From: Bacteroidales bacterium UBA1253
Lineage (GTDB): Bacteria > Bacteroidota > Bacteroidia > Bacteroidales > Paludibacteraceae
NCBI GenBank assembly: GCA_002308815.1
Contig: DBVX01000052.1
Coordinates: forward strand, 1-19,208
Direction: 5' to 3'
DNA: 19,208 nucleotides
Below are positions 7,601 through 15,467 of this stretch, one piece after another (position 1 is the first letter of the stretch; every line of letters starts with the position of its first letter). The position numbers and the translations under genes were made by a program. The notes beneath the pieces are model-generated. The model saw only the letters and a program-made list of their open reading frames with translations, did not search any database and was not told the DNA's origin.

Positions 7601-10600
7601 CGATACCGGTTGCGGATGCGTGCTTTGTCCTCAACGGGGACACCGTCCGCCGCAACGGTGTGGTTTATCAGACCGGCACGGACGGTAATTTCGAACTGCC
7701 CCTGCCTCTCTCCATGCCCTGCCGTCTGCAGGTGGCGAAAAACGGACATTCCTTCCTGAATGACGGATGGCTCATTGTCAGCGGAACGGACACCGCGTTC
7801 TCGCTTGTCAAGGCGCTGGACGGTGTGCGGTTCTATGACACAACGAAAGTGCGTCTTGTAGGCCGCGTGGCAGGAGGTATCGACCAGCAGGCACTCCGGC
7901 ACGGGTTGGGGTTGGGCAAGAACAACCTCGGCGACGATTTGCAGCTTGTACTCATGCTGGAAGGTGACAACACCGCACATATCGTCCGTGACCCCGACCA
8001 GCTTGACCGCGACACGCTCCATTTCGCCATAGATGACTACAGTGGTCATACGGCGACCGTCTATGAGCAGAAACGTATCATCATCCGTCCGGATGTGACA
8101 ACGGGTGAGTTCTCTGCGGATATCTTCCCTGTCAAATACAAAGTGGTTCAGGCCACGGCGAACGGCTATGCCACGCTCTTCCCGGCGGGCACGGGCAGTG
8201 AGACCTTCGACCTGACCAACGCTCCGCTGACGGTTGTCTGTGACTCGCTGGAGGACAGAAAGGTCAGCTACAATGCCGTATATGACCGCATCTACCGTTC
8301 GCCTGTCAAGGTGAGTCTGGTGCAGCAGTTGTACGGCATGCCGCAGGACGGATTCGGAGAACCCTCGATGGATGTGAGCGGCTTTGACCCGAAGAACAGG
8401 GAGAAGGTGGCGCTTTATACCGCCCAGGCGGACGGTACGGTTCGCTATCTGCTCGGCTACCCGCTCTTCTTCTATAACCGCCGTTACCAGTTTGAGGCGC
8501 AGGCGTATGAGGAGTATTTCTACAACAACAGTCCTTCGGGAGCCGTTGACCGTGTACCTCAACGCGGAGGGGAAGTCATTATCCGCAACGGCATGCACTC
8601 GTCCACCGACAACACTGCTTATCCGCTCGACAACGAGGGGCGTAACCGCAGTATATGGCTCACCACGGATCATATTCAGACGCAGAACTACGGAGAGAAC
8701 GCCCTTTCTACGGTTTCTGTCGCGCTCAGGACTGAAGGCACGGTGGTGGAGACCGATGCGTTCCGCGCGTTCGTGACGGGAGATGTTTACCAGGCCAACG
8801 AACTGACATCTACCGATGCGGATATCACGCTGCTTGATATCGTTCGTGACCCGGGAGGAAACGGCTCGTCCGCATGGGTGGAGAACGGCACGACCTATAA
8901 TTATTCCTATGTGGAGAACTACGATTGGACGGCTGGTGTCAATGTCATCCCCAAGTACGGTCTGAACATTTCTAATGATATAGGTATTGTGACCGCCCCT
9001 GCCGGCGCGGGTACGTATATTGGCTCAAACTACGAGTCCAGCAAGCAGATATCGTTCACTATACCTATCATACACGAATTCTCATGGGGATACAAGTATA
9101 GTTATACCTTCACCACGACGGACCGCATCACAACCTCTTCCGGCAAGAACACCCAGGGTATCGGCTCCAATGCCGATGTGTTCCTCGGCGTGACAACCAG
9201 TCAGCTGACCGGTAAGGCCAAGTCGGTAGGCATCATCAGCGATTCGCTCTTCCAGGCGCGTCAGCCGGCAATACAGGCGGGGACGATGCATGTGCTGGCA
9301 AGCGGAGCGGACAAGTCTGGAAGGACCTATTATCTGGTGACCGGCGAAAAGGCGGTGCTCGGCTCCGCTGTTAAGCACACATTTGCCTATTCGCAGTTCT
9401 ATGTTCTGGAAACCGTTATTCCGCAATTGGCATTGCAGCGCCAGAATCTGCTGATGGCATATCCGGATGAGGAGACGGCGCAAGCGGCGGCGGATGCGGC
9501 GGAAAGTGAGGTGTATTGGTATATCGACTCGCTGACAGCTGTCTCGCTGCGTGAACCTCTTGCCGAAGGTTCCTACCGCGTGATTGTTCCTTCCGGTTCC
9601 AACCGTTCGTACCCTGACCGTGTGGCGGCAATTGACAATATCCTGCTCAAATGGATGAATGTCATTCTTATGAACGAGAAAGAGAAAGTGAAGGCGCGTC
9701 AGTCAGGACAGTTGGTCGGTACTTATTCCGTTTCGTCGGGTAATACCTATGCGCATTCGGACTCCTATTCGGCGACGGCAAACTACAATGAGATGCCGCA
9801 AACCAGCGACCTCGCTCTTTACGAGACAAAGACCGGCCTCGTGGAAATAGGAGAGGATCTGATTAATACCGGATGGGATAACTTCAAGCAGTTCTTCGGC
9901 GGAGACAGTCGGTACGGCACCACCGTTTCGGATGCGCTTGTCGAACTGTTCAAAGATGAAAAGAACCCCGACGGCTCCGGTGCCAAGACGACCAACGAAT
10001 TGGGAACGGTGACCAACTCCTCCAAATTCAAGGTTAATTTCCAGCCGGTAGTGGATTTCAACTCCACGGACCGCATGACGAGGGAGAAGACAATCAAGAA
10101 ATCCGCAGGTTTCACCCTCGTGCCGGATGGACAAGGCGATATTACAGTCTCGGTCTATCGCGCTAACATGGACAGCGTGTGGGTGAAAGATACCAAGTCG
10201 ATTCTCGATAATGTGGATCAGGGCAATAACGACTCTATCCTCTACGGCTCGTATGTGTTCTTCACGCAAGCCGGCTCCACCTATTGTATGCACGAGGCAG
10301 AGGAACGCACCAGGTTCTACAACAAGGGCACGCTTCTCAACAATCCCACGATGGCGTTGGCTGTGCCTGAGATGAGTATTGACCGCTATGAGGTGTCCAA
10401 TGTCCCGTCCGACCAGCGTGCGAAGTTCCGTCTCGAACTCAAGAATGCCGGACAGGTGCCTTACGGCATGCCGACATCGGGAACAACCTTCGCCCTTTCG
10501 CTCACTGGAGACAGCAACCCAAATGGCGCAAAAGTGTATGTCAATGGCGCGCCGCTGATACAAGGACTGACCTATTTCATGAAACCGGGACAGGTAATCA

Positions 10601-13600
10601 GTCAGATTCTGGAAGTGGAGAAAGGCGAAGGGGACGATTTTGAGAACCTGACGCTCCAGTTCAATGTGGACGACTGTCTCAAGAACTGGACATACCTCAA
10701 TTTCTCGGTACACTTCCAGCCGGAGTCTAGTCCTGTCAGCGTGGCGTTCCCGCGCGACAAATGGGTGATGAACACCCTCTCGGCGAAAGATTCGATAGGC
10801 TATTATCTGCCTGTCACCATTGACGGTTTTGACATTCACCATAGGAACTTCGACCATATCGAGTTCCAGTACAAACTGTCCACGGAGAATGACGATGCAT
10901 GGGTTAACCAGTGCTCGTTCTATGCCGATGACAGTCTCTACAATATCGCTACGGGCAACAAGGCGATGATAGAGAACGGACGTATCACGCCGTTCCGTTT
11001 CTACGGCGAGAGGGACCCCAAGGAACTGAACTACGACCTGCGTGCCGTCTCCTTCTGCCGGTACGGCTCAGGCTTCGTCACGAAGTCCTCTCCTGTTATC
11101 AGTGGAACAAAGGACACCCGTCCGCCTGTGCTGTTCGGCAAGGCGCAGCCCGCCAACGGCATTATGACGCTTGAGGACAATATCACCCTGCGTTTCAGCG
11201 AACCGATTGCGGGTAACTGGCTCGATGAGGACAACAACTTCCAGTTGCGCGGTGTCACCAACGCCACAGGCATCACCCAGTCAACCTCGCTCTATCTCGG
11301 CGGAAAGACCGGTCAGTACCTTGAGTCTGATGCCGGACGCGAACTGGCTATCACCGACCTTACCGTCGATATGATGATCAAACCGGCTGAAAAAGGACGC
11401 GATATGACGCTCTTTGCGCATGGCGACAGCATCAGCTGGCTCGAGTTCCTGCTTACGGAGGACAACCGGCTGAAAGTCATTCTCAAGGACGATGACAAGG
11501 AGATTGTCACGCTCCGCTCCAAACAGATGGGCGAACTGTCCACGACCGACTTCACCCGCGTGCTCATGGTGTATGACTTCTGGGAGTCCACTGTCCGCTT
11601 CTATGTCGGCACACTGGATATAACCGATGCTAATGAGACGGATGTCACTCCCTACATGTTGCAGAACGGCGTTGCGCCGCTGCGCTTCGGCAAGAGTCTG
11701 TTCAACGATGAGACTGTCTATAATGGCAATATGATGGAGGTGCGCGTATGGACCAAACCGCTTAATCCGGATGAAATCAGCAACACCCACATGCGGAGGC
11801 TCTCCGGTTACGAGTACGCTCTGATGGACTATTATCCGATGAACGAAGGCGAAGGTATGGAGTTGCTTGACCTCGCTTCCGGTGCCACTCTCCACGGCAG
11901 CGGACTGAGCTGGACCAACCCCGTTGGACTGTCTGTCGCGCTCGAAGGAGAGCCCGTCCTGCTCAAGCCCGAACACTTCTCCCGCTCAGCCGCGCAGGAT
12001 TACACGCTTATGGGATGGTTCCGCTCCGACAACAGCGTTGATGACCGCTTCTCTTTCTTCTCCACCAGTATGACCGACTCCGTAACGATGGAGATAGGCT
12101 ACGATAACGGCCGTCTCTTCTTCCGTCAGGACGGGGTGTACACGGGTGGTGCTGCTCCTGTGACGGACGGCGAATGGCATCACATCGCGCTCTCTGTCAG
12201 CAAGACCTATGACATCGGAACCCTTTACCTGAACGGTAAGGTGGTGCAGACTTTCGCCGTGCATGACCTCGGCGGACTGGCAGGTACGAAGGTAAGCCTT
12301 GGCACCGGACTCAAGGGGAACATCGACGACATCTGCCTCTTCGAGCAGGCACTGCCCGCTTCGCTTGTTCAGGAATGTTACCGTTCCACACCCTATGGCG
12401 ATGAGATGGGCTTGATTGCGTTGCTGCCTTTCTCGGAGATGAAACGCAATGCCGCCAATGTGATGGAGCATGTCTTCTCCCCCAATGACCGGCGCGTGTT
12501 CAAGGATGCCAATGGCAATGTGATTGAGAAGGTCGTTCCGCTTGTATTGGGCGATATCGCGAATCAGAAGGACGAAAGCAATTACGCGCCTGTCGTTGAC
12601 AGGGGACAGATGACCAACCTCAACTTCACATGGACCTACCATGATGAGGAGCTGCTCATCAACCTCAAGATGCAGGACAGCGAGATTAACAAGCGCACCC
12701 TCTACCTCACTGTCCGCGATGTGGAGGACCTCAACGGCAACAGACTTATATCGCCTGTTACATGGAGCGTCTATGCCGACCTCAACAGTCTGCGCTGGTC
12801 AACACGCAGAGTCGATGAGAAGGTGACGGATGCAAGCGTGGATTACTCCTTCAAGGTCAGCATGTCCAACACTACTGGCATGACACGCCAGTTCACTATT
12901 GACAATCTGCCCGAATGGCTCGACTGCTCGTCCAAGCAGGGTTCCATGGAGGCGAAAGACGAGATGCCTGTTACCTTCACCGTCAGGAAAGGACTGTCGT
13001 CCGGACACCATAATGCTGTTGTCTTCCTTACTGATGATAAGGGACTGTCCGAGTCTTTGGTCATCAACATTGAGATTGTCAGCGAATGTCCGTGGGATGA
13101 GATAGACACGCGTAAATACAGACAGAGTATGTCCCTGCGTGCGCAAGTCATTATCGGCGAGGACGGAATGGAAACTATCGATACCGACACGGAAGATATA
13201 GTGGGCATATTCTGCAACGGCGAATTGGTGGGCAAAGGCCGTGTCAGCGGTGAAGACCACACACGGGGATATGTCTATGTCACGGTCTATGGTGATGCCT
13301 CCCTCGAAGGCAAACCGCTCACCGCACGACTTTGGCGTCATTCCACCGCAAAGACCCATCTCCTTTCCGCTGATGTGCCGATGCGCTTCAAAGAGAACGG
13401 CTGTCTTGGCTGTCCGCCTTCGGAGCCTGTGCCTCTGCGCACCTCCGATGCCATGATGCAGGCGATAACCCTTGATGCCGGATGGACATGGACATCTTTC
13501 TATATCAGGCCGGACAAGAACGGTGTTATCAATTCCGTGATGATGACGGATGACGTTTTCGCCGGTAATGACGAGATTAAGAGTCCCGCTACCGGTAATT

Positions 13601-14505
13601 TCTGCCGCTACAACGATGGTACGATGCTGTGGCAAGGCTCGCTGACGGTATTCAATCACAAGTATATACACCTGTTCCATACAGCAACGGAGCATACCAT
13701 CTACGTGCCGGGCACGGCGTTGCAGACAGGAGAGGAACGCACCATCCCGTTGAAACACGGTTGGAACGTGCTGCCCTACCACCGTCTTGACAACCGTCCC
13801 CTGCGTGACGCGTTGGCATATTACTACGCCTACGCAGTTGAGGGTGATATGGTGAAGAGCCACGATGAGTTCGCTGTCTTCTCCGCCAACGGCAAGTGGG
13901 AGGGCAATCTCACCTATATGCAGCCCGGACGGGGCTATATGCTCTACCGGCAAGGGAACGAAACCGTCGGTTTTGTTTATGAAGGCAGTGCTTCTGAAGT
14001 TTCCGGGAAACGGCGGATGCCTTCCTCCGAAGACCCCGCAGATGCTCTTCCCGCACCGGAATTCCATAATCCGGAAGCCGCCGCCAATATGACAGTGATT
14101 GCCGGAATAACAGGATTGCCCGAAGACAGGATGAATGCAGGAAAGGTCTGTGTCAAGGTCTTCGTTGACGATGAACTTGCCGCCGTTGCCGCTCCGCAGG
14201 AGGTTGATGGGGAGGTTCTCTACTTCCTCACCGTTCAGAGTGACCGCCACGGCAGGCTTCGGTTCGAAACAGGCGATGGCGAACGGCTCTGTGTCATGAC
14301 GGATGACAGGATTGCGGCCAGCGGCATATCCAATGTGCCCGACTCGCACCTCGGCTCTCTCAAGGCCCCTGTCTTGCTGACAACAGGAGATGCTGATGCC
14401 CGGCCTGTGAAACGTGTCATAAACGGCATACTCTATATTTTCCAAGCCGGCCGCGTTTACAACGCATCCGGAATGTTGATTGATAACCCTCTGAATGAAA
14501 AATGA
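4672..14505 (+). CDS. Giant secreted multidomain surface protein (3,277 residues)
   Basis: A cleavable signal peptide is seen (residues 1 to about 23, ending T-A-R-A before NDYLEV). Domains recognised by pattern: Fn3-like segments near 303-400 and 770-867; carboxypeptidase-regulatory-like beta domains near 868-960, 964-1030 and possibly 1060-1150; a unique centre about 1400-1900 with helical stretches at 1586-1622 and 1644-1677; an SbsA-type Ig-like segment near 2147-2200; two LamG/concanavalin-like domains near 2204-2397 and 2420-2573; an Ig-like domain near 2720-2803; and a C-terminal part with a W-T-W-T-SFYI motif near 2940. The last residues (VKRVINGILYIF, then GRVYNASGMLI) recall short C-terminal tails of exported Bacteroidetes proteins. 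The make-up suggests an adhesin or glycan-binding surface structure with no visible catalytic motif. It shares an operon with three lipoproteins and overlaps the last by ATGA. Confidence 0.85.
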   Translation: MKRFFFLSFLLCALSLSTFTARANDYLEVGRHYSVYVAGQNCIHFKIPVWAYGRWNDYFNNDSSYVYLQMEQKNDKNETVYGSETRLVWFCGDSTGENEAGNGKGSGWVKVIAGKGNIVITNTYTGVRQQVDDTEKWVRFHVVQKEDDDCKRATILEFDWYPPVELNGKNFRLGIVADIWKKTGTERYMWERFVFNGPFSGNENLQTPQLYTPYLYTVNESGVAGYGMAAVPYMTFQTPLSYTVNYAGGGEQGQISDRSGTFYVPTADTVQYDVNATFELYRDEALGTTTTLTTPSVDIPAYHRIHNLTVKEERDATGSLTGSNIVSWEIHSPTAKDLVDGDYIEVQRAYSSDFSDARSVAVMPMRRDTQGIYTFVDDARNLSDAARTATMQNDTIERHATVENKGYILRDAEGNPLYSMNLKLTADKYVMPSAPVYYRVRRASSAMWGWEHEFARADTLYKHNYLAPLAKTQPDYTLDPDFATNRTVHFRFNIDNADIQPLPVNKEECSLSYKFVECKKQIDTVKMHVYVAQEIINAVYSIAFMTTGPYTYQRLKAGDNTVKVPMRWDSNAFRFDVKLKSDTYYFDGDVFNFYKTYSIYDTSADKWNRTTIYIDLVRSWQRKQDKKWCYECTISSKEAPASTGVLGEAGDRWEEVKEQVKEELYAELSSNNEMEPYGKCLWDRGARLILRRTSVENGFTAETVVPQDSIRRNEDGSWTAHVTDVASAACTHFEYEVLVDPTDAVLRFQDSVSLRPVRIGGPELYYDEAATVTSFTASQGATESNFKSGIRLQWQTSSASVDDFVLLRLVKGSSASPDTVYTGTDYSFFDETAVPDEHYEYTIVARYECNGKHTDNSASAEGWRTRYAQIGGTVYMPDNSGMAGVTVTLSVDGQTLRTMTTGASGAFLFDSLEYNLSAGTVYTIAPTSQYGTFSYNNTSSGVAVVAVGKDKAVVNGIAFTNTSVARLTGRVLYNMSTIPVADACFVLNGDTVRRNGVVYQTGTDGNFELPLPLSMPCRLQVAKNGHSFLNDGWLIVSGTDTAFSLVKALDGVRFYDTTKVRLVGRVAGGIDQQALRHGLGLGKNNLGDDLQLVLMLEGDNTAHIVRDPDQLDRDTLHFAIDDYSGHTATVYEQKRIIIRPDVTTGEFSADIFPVKYKVVQATANGYATLFPAGTGSETFDLTNAPLTVVCDSLEDRKVSYNAVYDRIYRSPVKVSLVQQLYGMPQDGFGEPSMDVSGFDPKNREKVALYTAQADGTVRYLLGYPLFFYNRRYQFEAQAYEEYFYNNSPSGAVDRVPQRGGEVIIRNGMHSSTDNTAYPLDNEGRNRSIWLTTDHIQTQNYGENALSTVSVALRTEGTVVETDAFRAFVTGDVYQANELTSTDADITLLDIVRDPGGNGSSAWVENGTTYNYSYVENYDWTAGVNVIPKYGLNISNDIGIVTAPAGAGTYIGSNYESSKQISFTIPIIHEFSWGYKYSYTFTTTDRITTSSGKNTQGIGSNADVFLGVTTSQLTGKAKSVGIISDSLFQARQPAIQAGTMHVLASGADKSGRTYYLVTGEKAVLGSAVKHTFAYSQFYVLETVIPQLALQRQNLLMAYPDEETAQAAADAAESEVYWYIDSLTAVSLREPLAEGSYRVIVPSGSNRSYPDRVAAIDNILLKWMNVILMNEKEKVKARQSGQLVGTYSVSSGNTYAHSDSYSATANYNEMPQTSDLALYETKTGLVEIGEDLINTGWDNFKQFFGGDSRYGTTVSDALVELFKDEKNPDGSGAKTTNELGTVTNSSKFKVNFQPVVDFNSTDRMTREKTIKKSAGFTLVPDGQGDITVSVYRANMDSVWVKDTKSILDNVDQGNNDSILYGSYVFFTQAGSTYCMHEAEERTRFYNKGTLLNNPTMALAVPEMSIDRYEVSNVPSDQRAKFRLELKNAGQVPYGMPTSGTTFALSLTGDSNPNGAKVYVNGAPLIQGLTYFMKPGQVISQILEVEKGEGDDFENLTLQFNVDDCLKNWTYLNFSVHFQPESSPVSVAFPRDKWVMNTLSAKDSIGYYLPVTIDGFDIHHRNFDHIEFQYKLSTENDDAWVNQCSFYADDSLYNIATGNKAMIENGRITPFRFYGERDPKELNYDLRAVSFCRYGSGFVTKSSPVISGTKDTRPPVLFGKAQPANGIMTLEDNITLRFSEPIAGNWLDEDNNFQLRGVTNATGITQSTSLYLGGKTGQYLESDAGRELAITDLTVDMMIKPAEKGRDMTLFAHGDSISWLEFLLTEDNRLKVILKDDDKEIVTLRSKQMGELSTTDFTRVLMVYDFWESTVRFYVGTLDITDANETDVTPYMLQNGVAPLRFGKSLFNDETVYNGNMMEVRVWTKPLNPDEISNTHMRRLSGYEYALMDYYPMNEGEGMELLDLASGATLHGSGLSWTNPVGLSVALEGEPVLLKPEHFSRSAAQDYTLMGWFRSDNSVDDRFSFFSTSMTDSVTMEIGYDNGRLFFRQDGVYTGGAAPVTDGEWHHIALSVSKTYDIGTLYLNGKVVQTFAVHDLGGLAGTKVSLGTGLKGNIDDICLFEQALPASLVQECYRSTPYGDEMGLIALLPFSEMKRNAANVMEHVFSPNDRRVFKDANGNVIEKVVPLVLGDIANQKDESNYAPVVDRGQMTNLNFTWTYHDEELLINLKMQDSEINKRTLYLTVRDVEDLNGNRLISPVTWSVYADLNSLRWSTRRVDEKVTDASVDYSFKVSMSNTTGMTRQFTIDNLPEWLDCSSKQGSMEAKDEMPVTFTVRKGLSSGHHNAVVFLTDDKGLSESLVINIEIVSECPWDEIDTRKYRQSMSLRAQVIIGEDGMETIDTDTEDIVGIFCNGELVGKGRVSGEDHTRGYVYVTVYGDASLEGKPLTARLWRHSTAKTHLLSADVPMRFKENGCLGCPPSEPVPLRTSDAMMQAITLDAGWTWTSFYIRPDKNGVINSVMMTDDVFAGNDEIKSPATGNFCRYNDGTMLWQGSLTVFNHKYIHLFHTATEHTIYVPGTALQTGEERTIPLKHGWNVLPYHRLDNRPLRDALAYYYAYAVEGDMVKSHDEFAVFSANGKWEGNLTYMQPGRGYMLYRQGNETVGFVYEGSASEVSGKRRMPSSEDPADALPAPEFHNPEAAANMTVIAGITGLPEDRMNAGKVCVKVFVDDELAAVAAPQEVDGEVLYFLTVQSDRHGRLRFETGDGERLCVMTDDRIAASGISNVPDSHLGSLKAPVLLTTGDADARPVKRVINGILYIFQAGRVYNASGMLIDNPLNEK

Positions 14506-15005
14506 CCATGAAAACACAACTGATGATAATCATTTCTTGCGCCCTGCTGCTTTTAGCCGCAGGGTGCAAGCAGGACAAAGACAGGGAGCCTGCAGGTACA
14601 CAGACACCGGCATCCCTTTCCGGAAACGAACAGCGTCCCGCATGGGCTATGCCGGATGGCTATGACATGACCTCTTCCATGACTGCTGTTGTGAGGATAG
14701 ACCTCACTCGGAATTATGCGGAAGAAGTGAAATCCGCAGGCTATCAGATGACGGCTGACGACATGCTTGCAGCCTTTGACGGCAACGAAACGTGTCTGGG
14801 CGTGGCGGAACAGGCGGACGGACTGTTCTGGCTGTATATTGCCGGCAACGGGGACAGTACAGGGAGAATCCGCCTGCGTTATTACTCTGCCGCGCTGAAG
14901 AATGTCTTTGTGTCGGAAGAGTTTGCTTTTGTCAACGACACCCGTCTCGGCACGGTGAACGAGCCATACACACCCTTGTTCACTGTCGTTCCAGCTGGTC
15001 ATTAA
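14502..15005 (+). CDS. Lipoprotein sharing a domain with the giant protein
   Basis: The 167-residue product has a lipoprotein signal (lipobox A-A-G-C22) and overlaps the giant gene by ATGA; a start at the Met two codons later (14508) is equally possible. The mature part contains a beta-rich domain, roughly residues 55-160, with an F-D-G-N-ETCLGVAE segment, LFWLYIAGNGDSTGRIRLRYY, then FAFVNDTRLGTVNEPYTP. The giant protein shows the same order at about 2825-2925 (IFCNGELVGKGRV, YVYVTVYGDASLEGKPLTARLW, MRFKENGCLGCPPSEPVPL). The shared domain suggests the two sit together at the cell surface, the lipoprotein perhaps acting as anchor or cap. The function is unknown. Confidence 0.75.
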   Translation: MTMKTQLMIIISCALLLLAAGCKQDKDREPAGTQTPASLSGNEQRPAWAMPDGYDMTSSMTAVVRIDLTRNYAEEVKSAGYQMTADDMLAAFDGNETCLGVAEQADGLFWLYIAGNGDSTGRIRLRYYSAALKNVFVSEEFAFVNDTRLGTVNEPYTPLFTVVPAGH

Positions 15006-15059
15006 AAAAAAGGCTGCTGTATTCCAGAGTAAACACAATATGTGTGTTGATGCATGTAC

Positions 15060-15104
15060 TGTGTTTTATGTCGTAAAGACTTATGCCATAACAAAATAAA
15101 ATAA
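15060..15104 (+). pseudogene. Remnant 3' end of a second HKD nuclease gene
   Basis: Read in the frame ending at the TAA of 15102-15104, this stretch encodes CVLCRKDLCHNKIK then stop, matching the C-terminus CETCGRKDFCHDKIK of the HKD nuclease at 1755-2270, including the Cys-x-x-Cys and Cys-His. A GTTGATGCA just upstream (15047-15055) may match the FDA codons of that gene, but the bases between are lost and an in-frame stop precedes. No start or HKD motif remains. Similarity to the intact gene continues downstream through the promoter module, so this is a duplicated segment whose gene was mostly deleted. Confidence 0.72.
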
Positions 15105-15122
15105 TTTTGCATTTTATTCTCC

Positions 15123-15159
15123 TGCTTTCATCTTGTGAAAGCACCAGGTCGTAACTTTG
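15123..15159 (+). promoter_or_regulatory. Recurrent promoter module, copy 3 (perfect 8-bp palindrome)
   Basis: TGCTTTCA (15123-15130) TCTTG TGAAAGCA (15136-15143) is an exact 8-bp inverted repeat, the best of the set, followed 11 bp after the TGAAA by TAACTTTG (15152-15159). It should drive the small gene at 15232 and the DUF262 gene after it. The rest of the 15006-15231 gap holds the nuclease remnant and the start-site inverted repeat. Confidence 0.65.
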
Positions 15160-15187
15160 CAGCGTGATTCTTTTTTAAATCACGCTG
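15160..15187. repeat. 10-bp inverted repeat at the start site, copy 3
   Basis: CAGCGTGATT (15160-15169) and AATCACGCTG (15178-15187) pair exactly around an 8-nt loop, directly after the TAACTTTG box. Compared with copy 1 the arms are conserved while the loop sequence and length have changed, as expected if symmetry is under selection. Confidence 0.6.
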
Positions 15188-15231
15188 TAATTGTTACAAC
15201 AACAGTATTAACCAACTAAGATCTTATTATT

Positions 15232-15450
15232 ATGGCACTTTGGAAAGTAACCGTAAAGCGTCAAGTCAGCAAGGTTGGCTTGCGTATGGAAGAAGGAATG
15301 TCCGTGGAAGTGGTAACGGCATCCACATTAAGTCCCTTGTCTAATACAAGGAACATTCCGCTCATCAATGACCTGTTCAAGAGCAAATACGGTATTGAGC
15401 CGGGACATTATGTCAATACAGGTTATATGACAGCGAAAAGAATTGATTGA
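15232..15450 (+). CDS. Small protein of unknown function (72 residues)
   Basis: The protein starts MALWKVTVKRQV, has a beta-rich first half (KVGLRMEEGMSVEVVT) and ends with a helix-like IPLINDLFKSKYG followed by a short strand, consistent with a compact globular fold. No signal peptide or membrane segment is seen. I do not recognise the family with confidence. It lies right behind promoter module copy 3, with a 5' leader of about 65 nt, and 17 nt before the DUF262 gene, so the two are probably co-transcribed. It could be an accessory factor, inhibitor or antitoxin-like partner of that nuclease; this is inference from position only. Confidence 0.7.
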   Translation: MALWKVTVKRQVSKVGLRMEEGMSVEVVTASTLSPLSNTRNIPLINDLFKSKYGIEPGHYVNTGYMTAKRID

Positions 15451-15467
15451 CAAAGTTGCATGTCACT

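Noticed and set aside
7033..8673. 546-codon open frame on the minus strand inside the giant gene
   Set aside because: Same reason: fully antisense to recognised Fn3-like and regulatory-like domains, Arg/Val/His-rich shadow translation without motifs.
12799..14517. 572-codon open frame on the minus strand inside the giant gene
   Set aside because: It is antisense to a gene with clear domains and signal peptide, its product resembles no family, and GC-rich third positions commonly leave such frames open.
15030..15047. Short inverted repeat AACACA/TGTGTT as terminator of the surface operon
   Set aside because: Only 6 bp, AT-rich and without a T-run; too weak to call.
15447..15467. TTG start for the DUF262 gene overlapping the small gene
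   Set aside because: The ATG at 15468 is 21 bp on and gives the usual short N-terminus before the P-A-Y-Q-R motif; no ribosome-binding evidence favours TTG.
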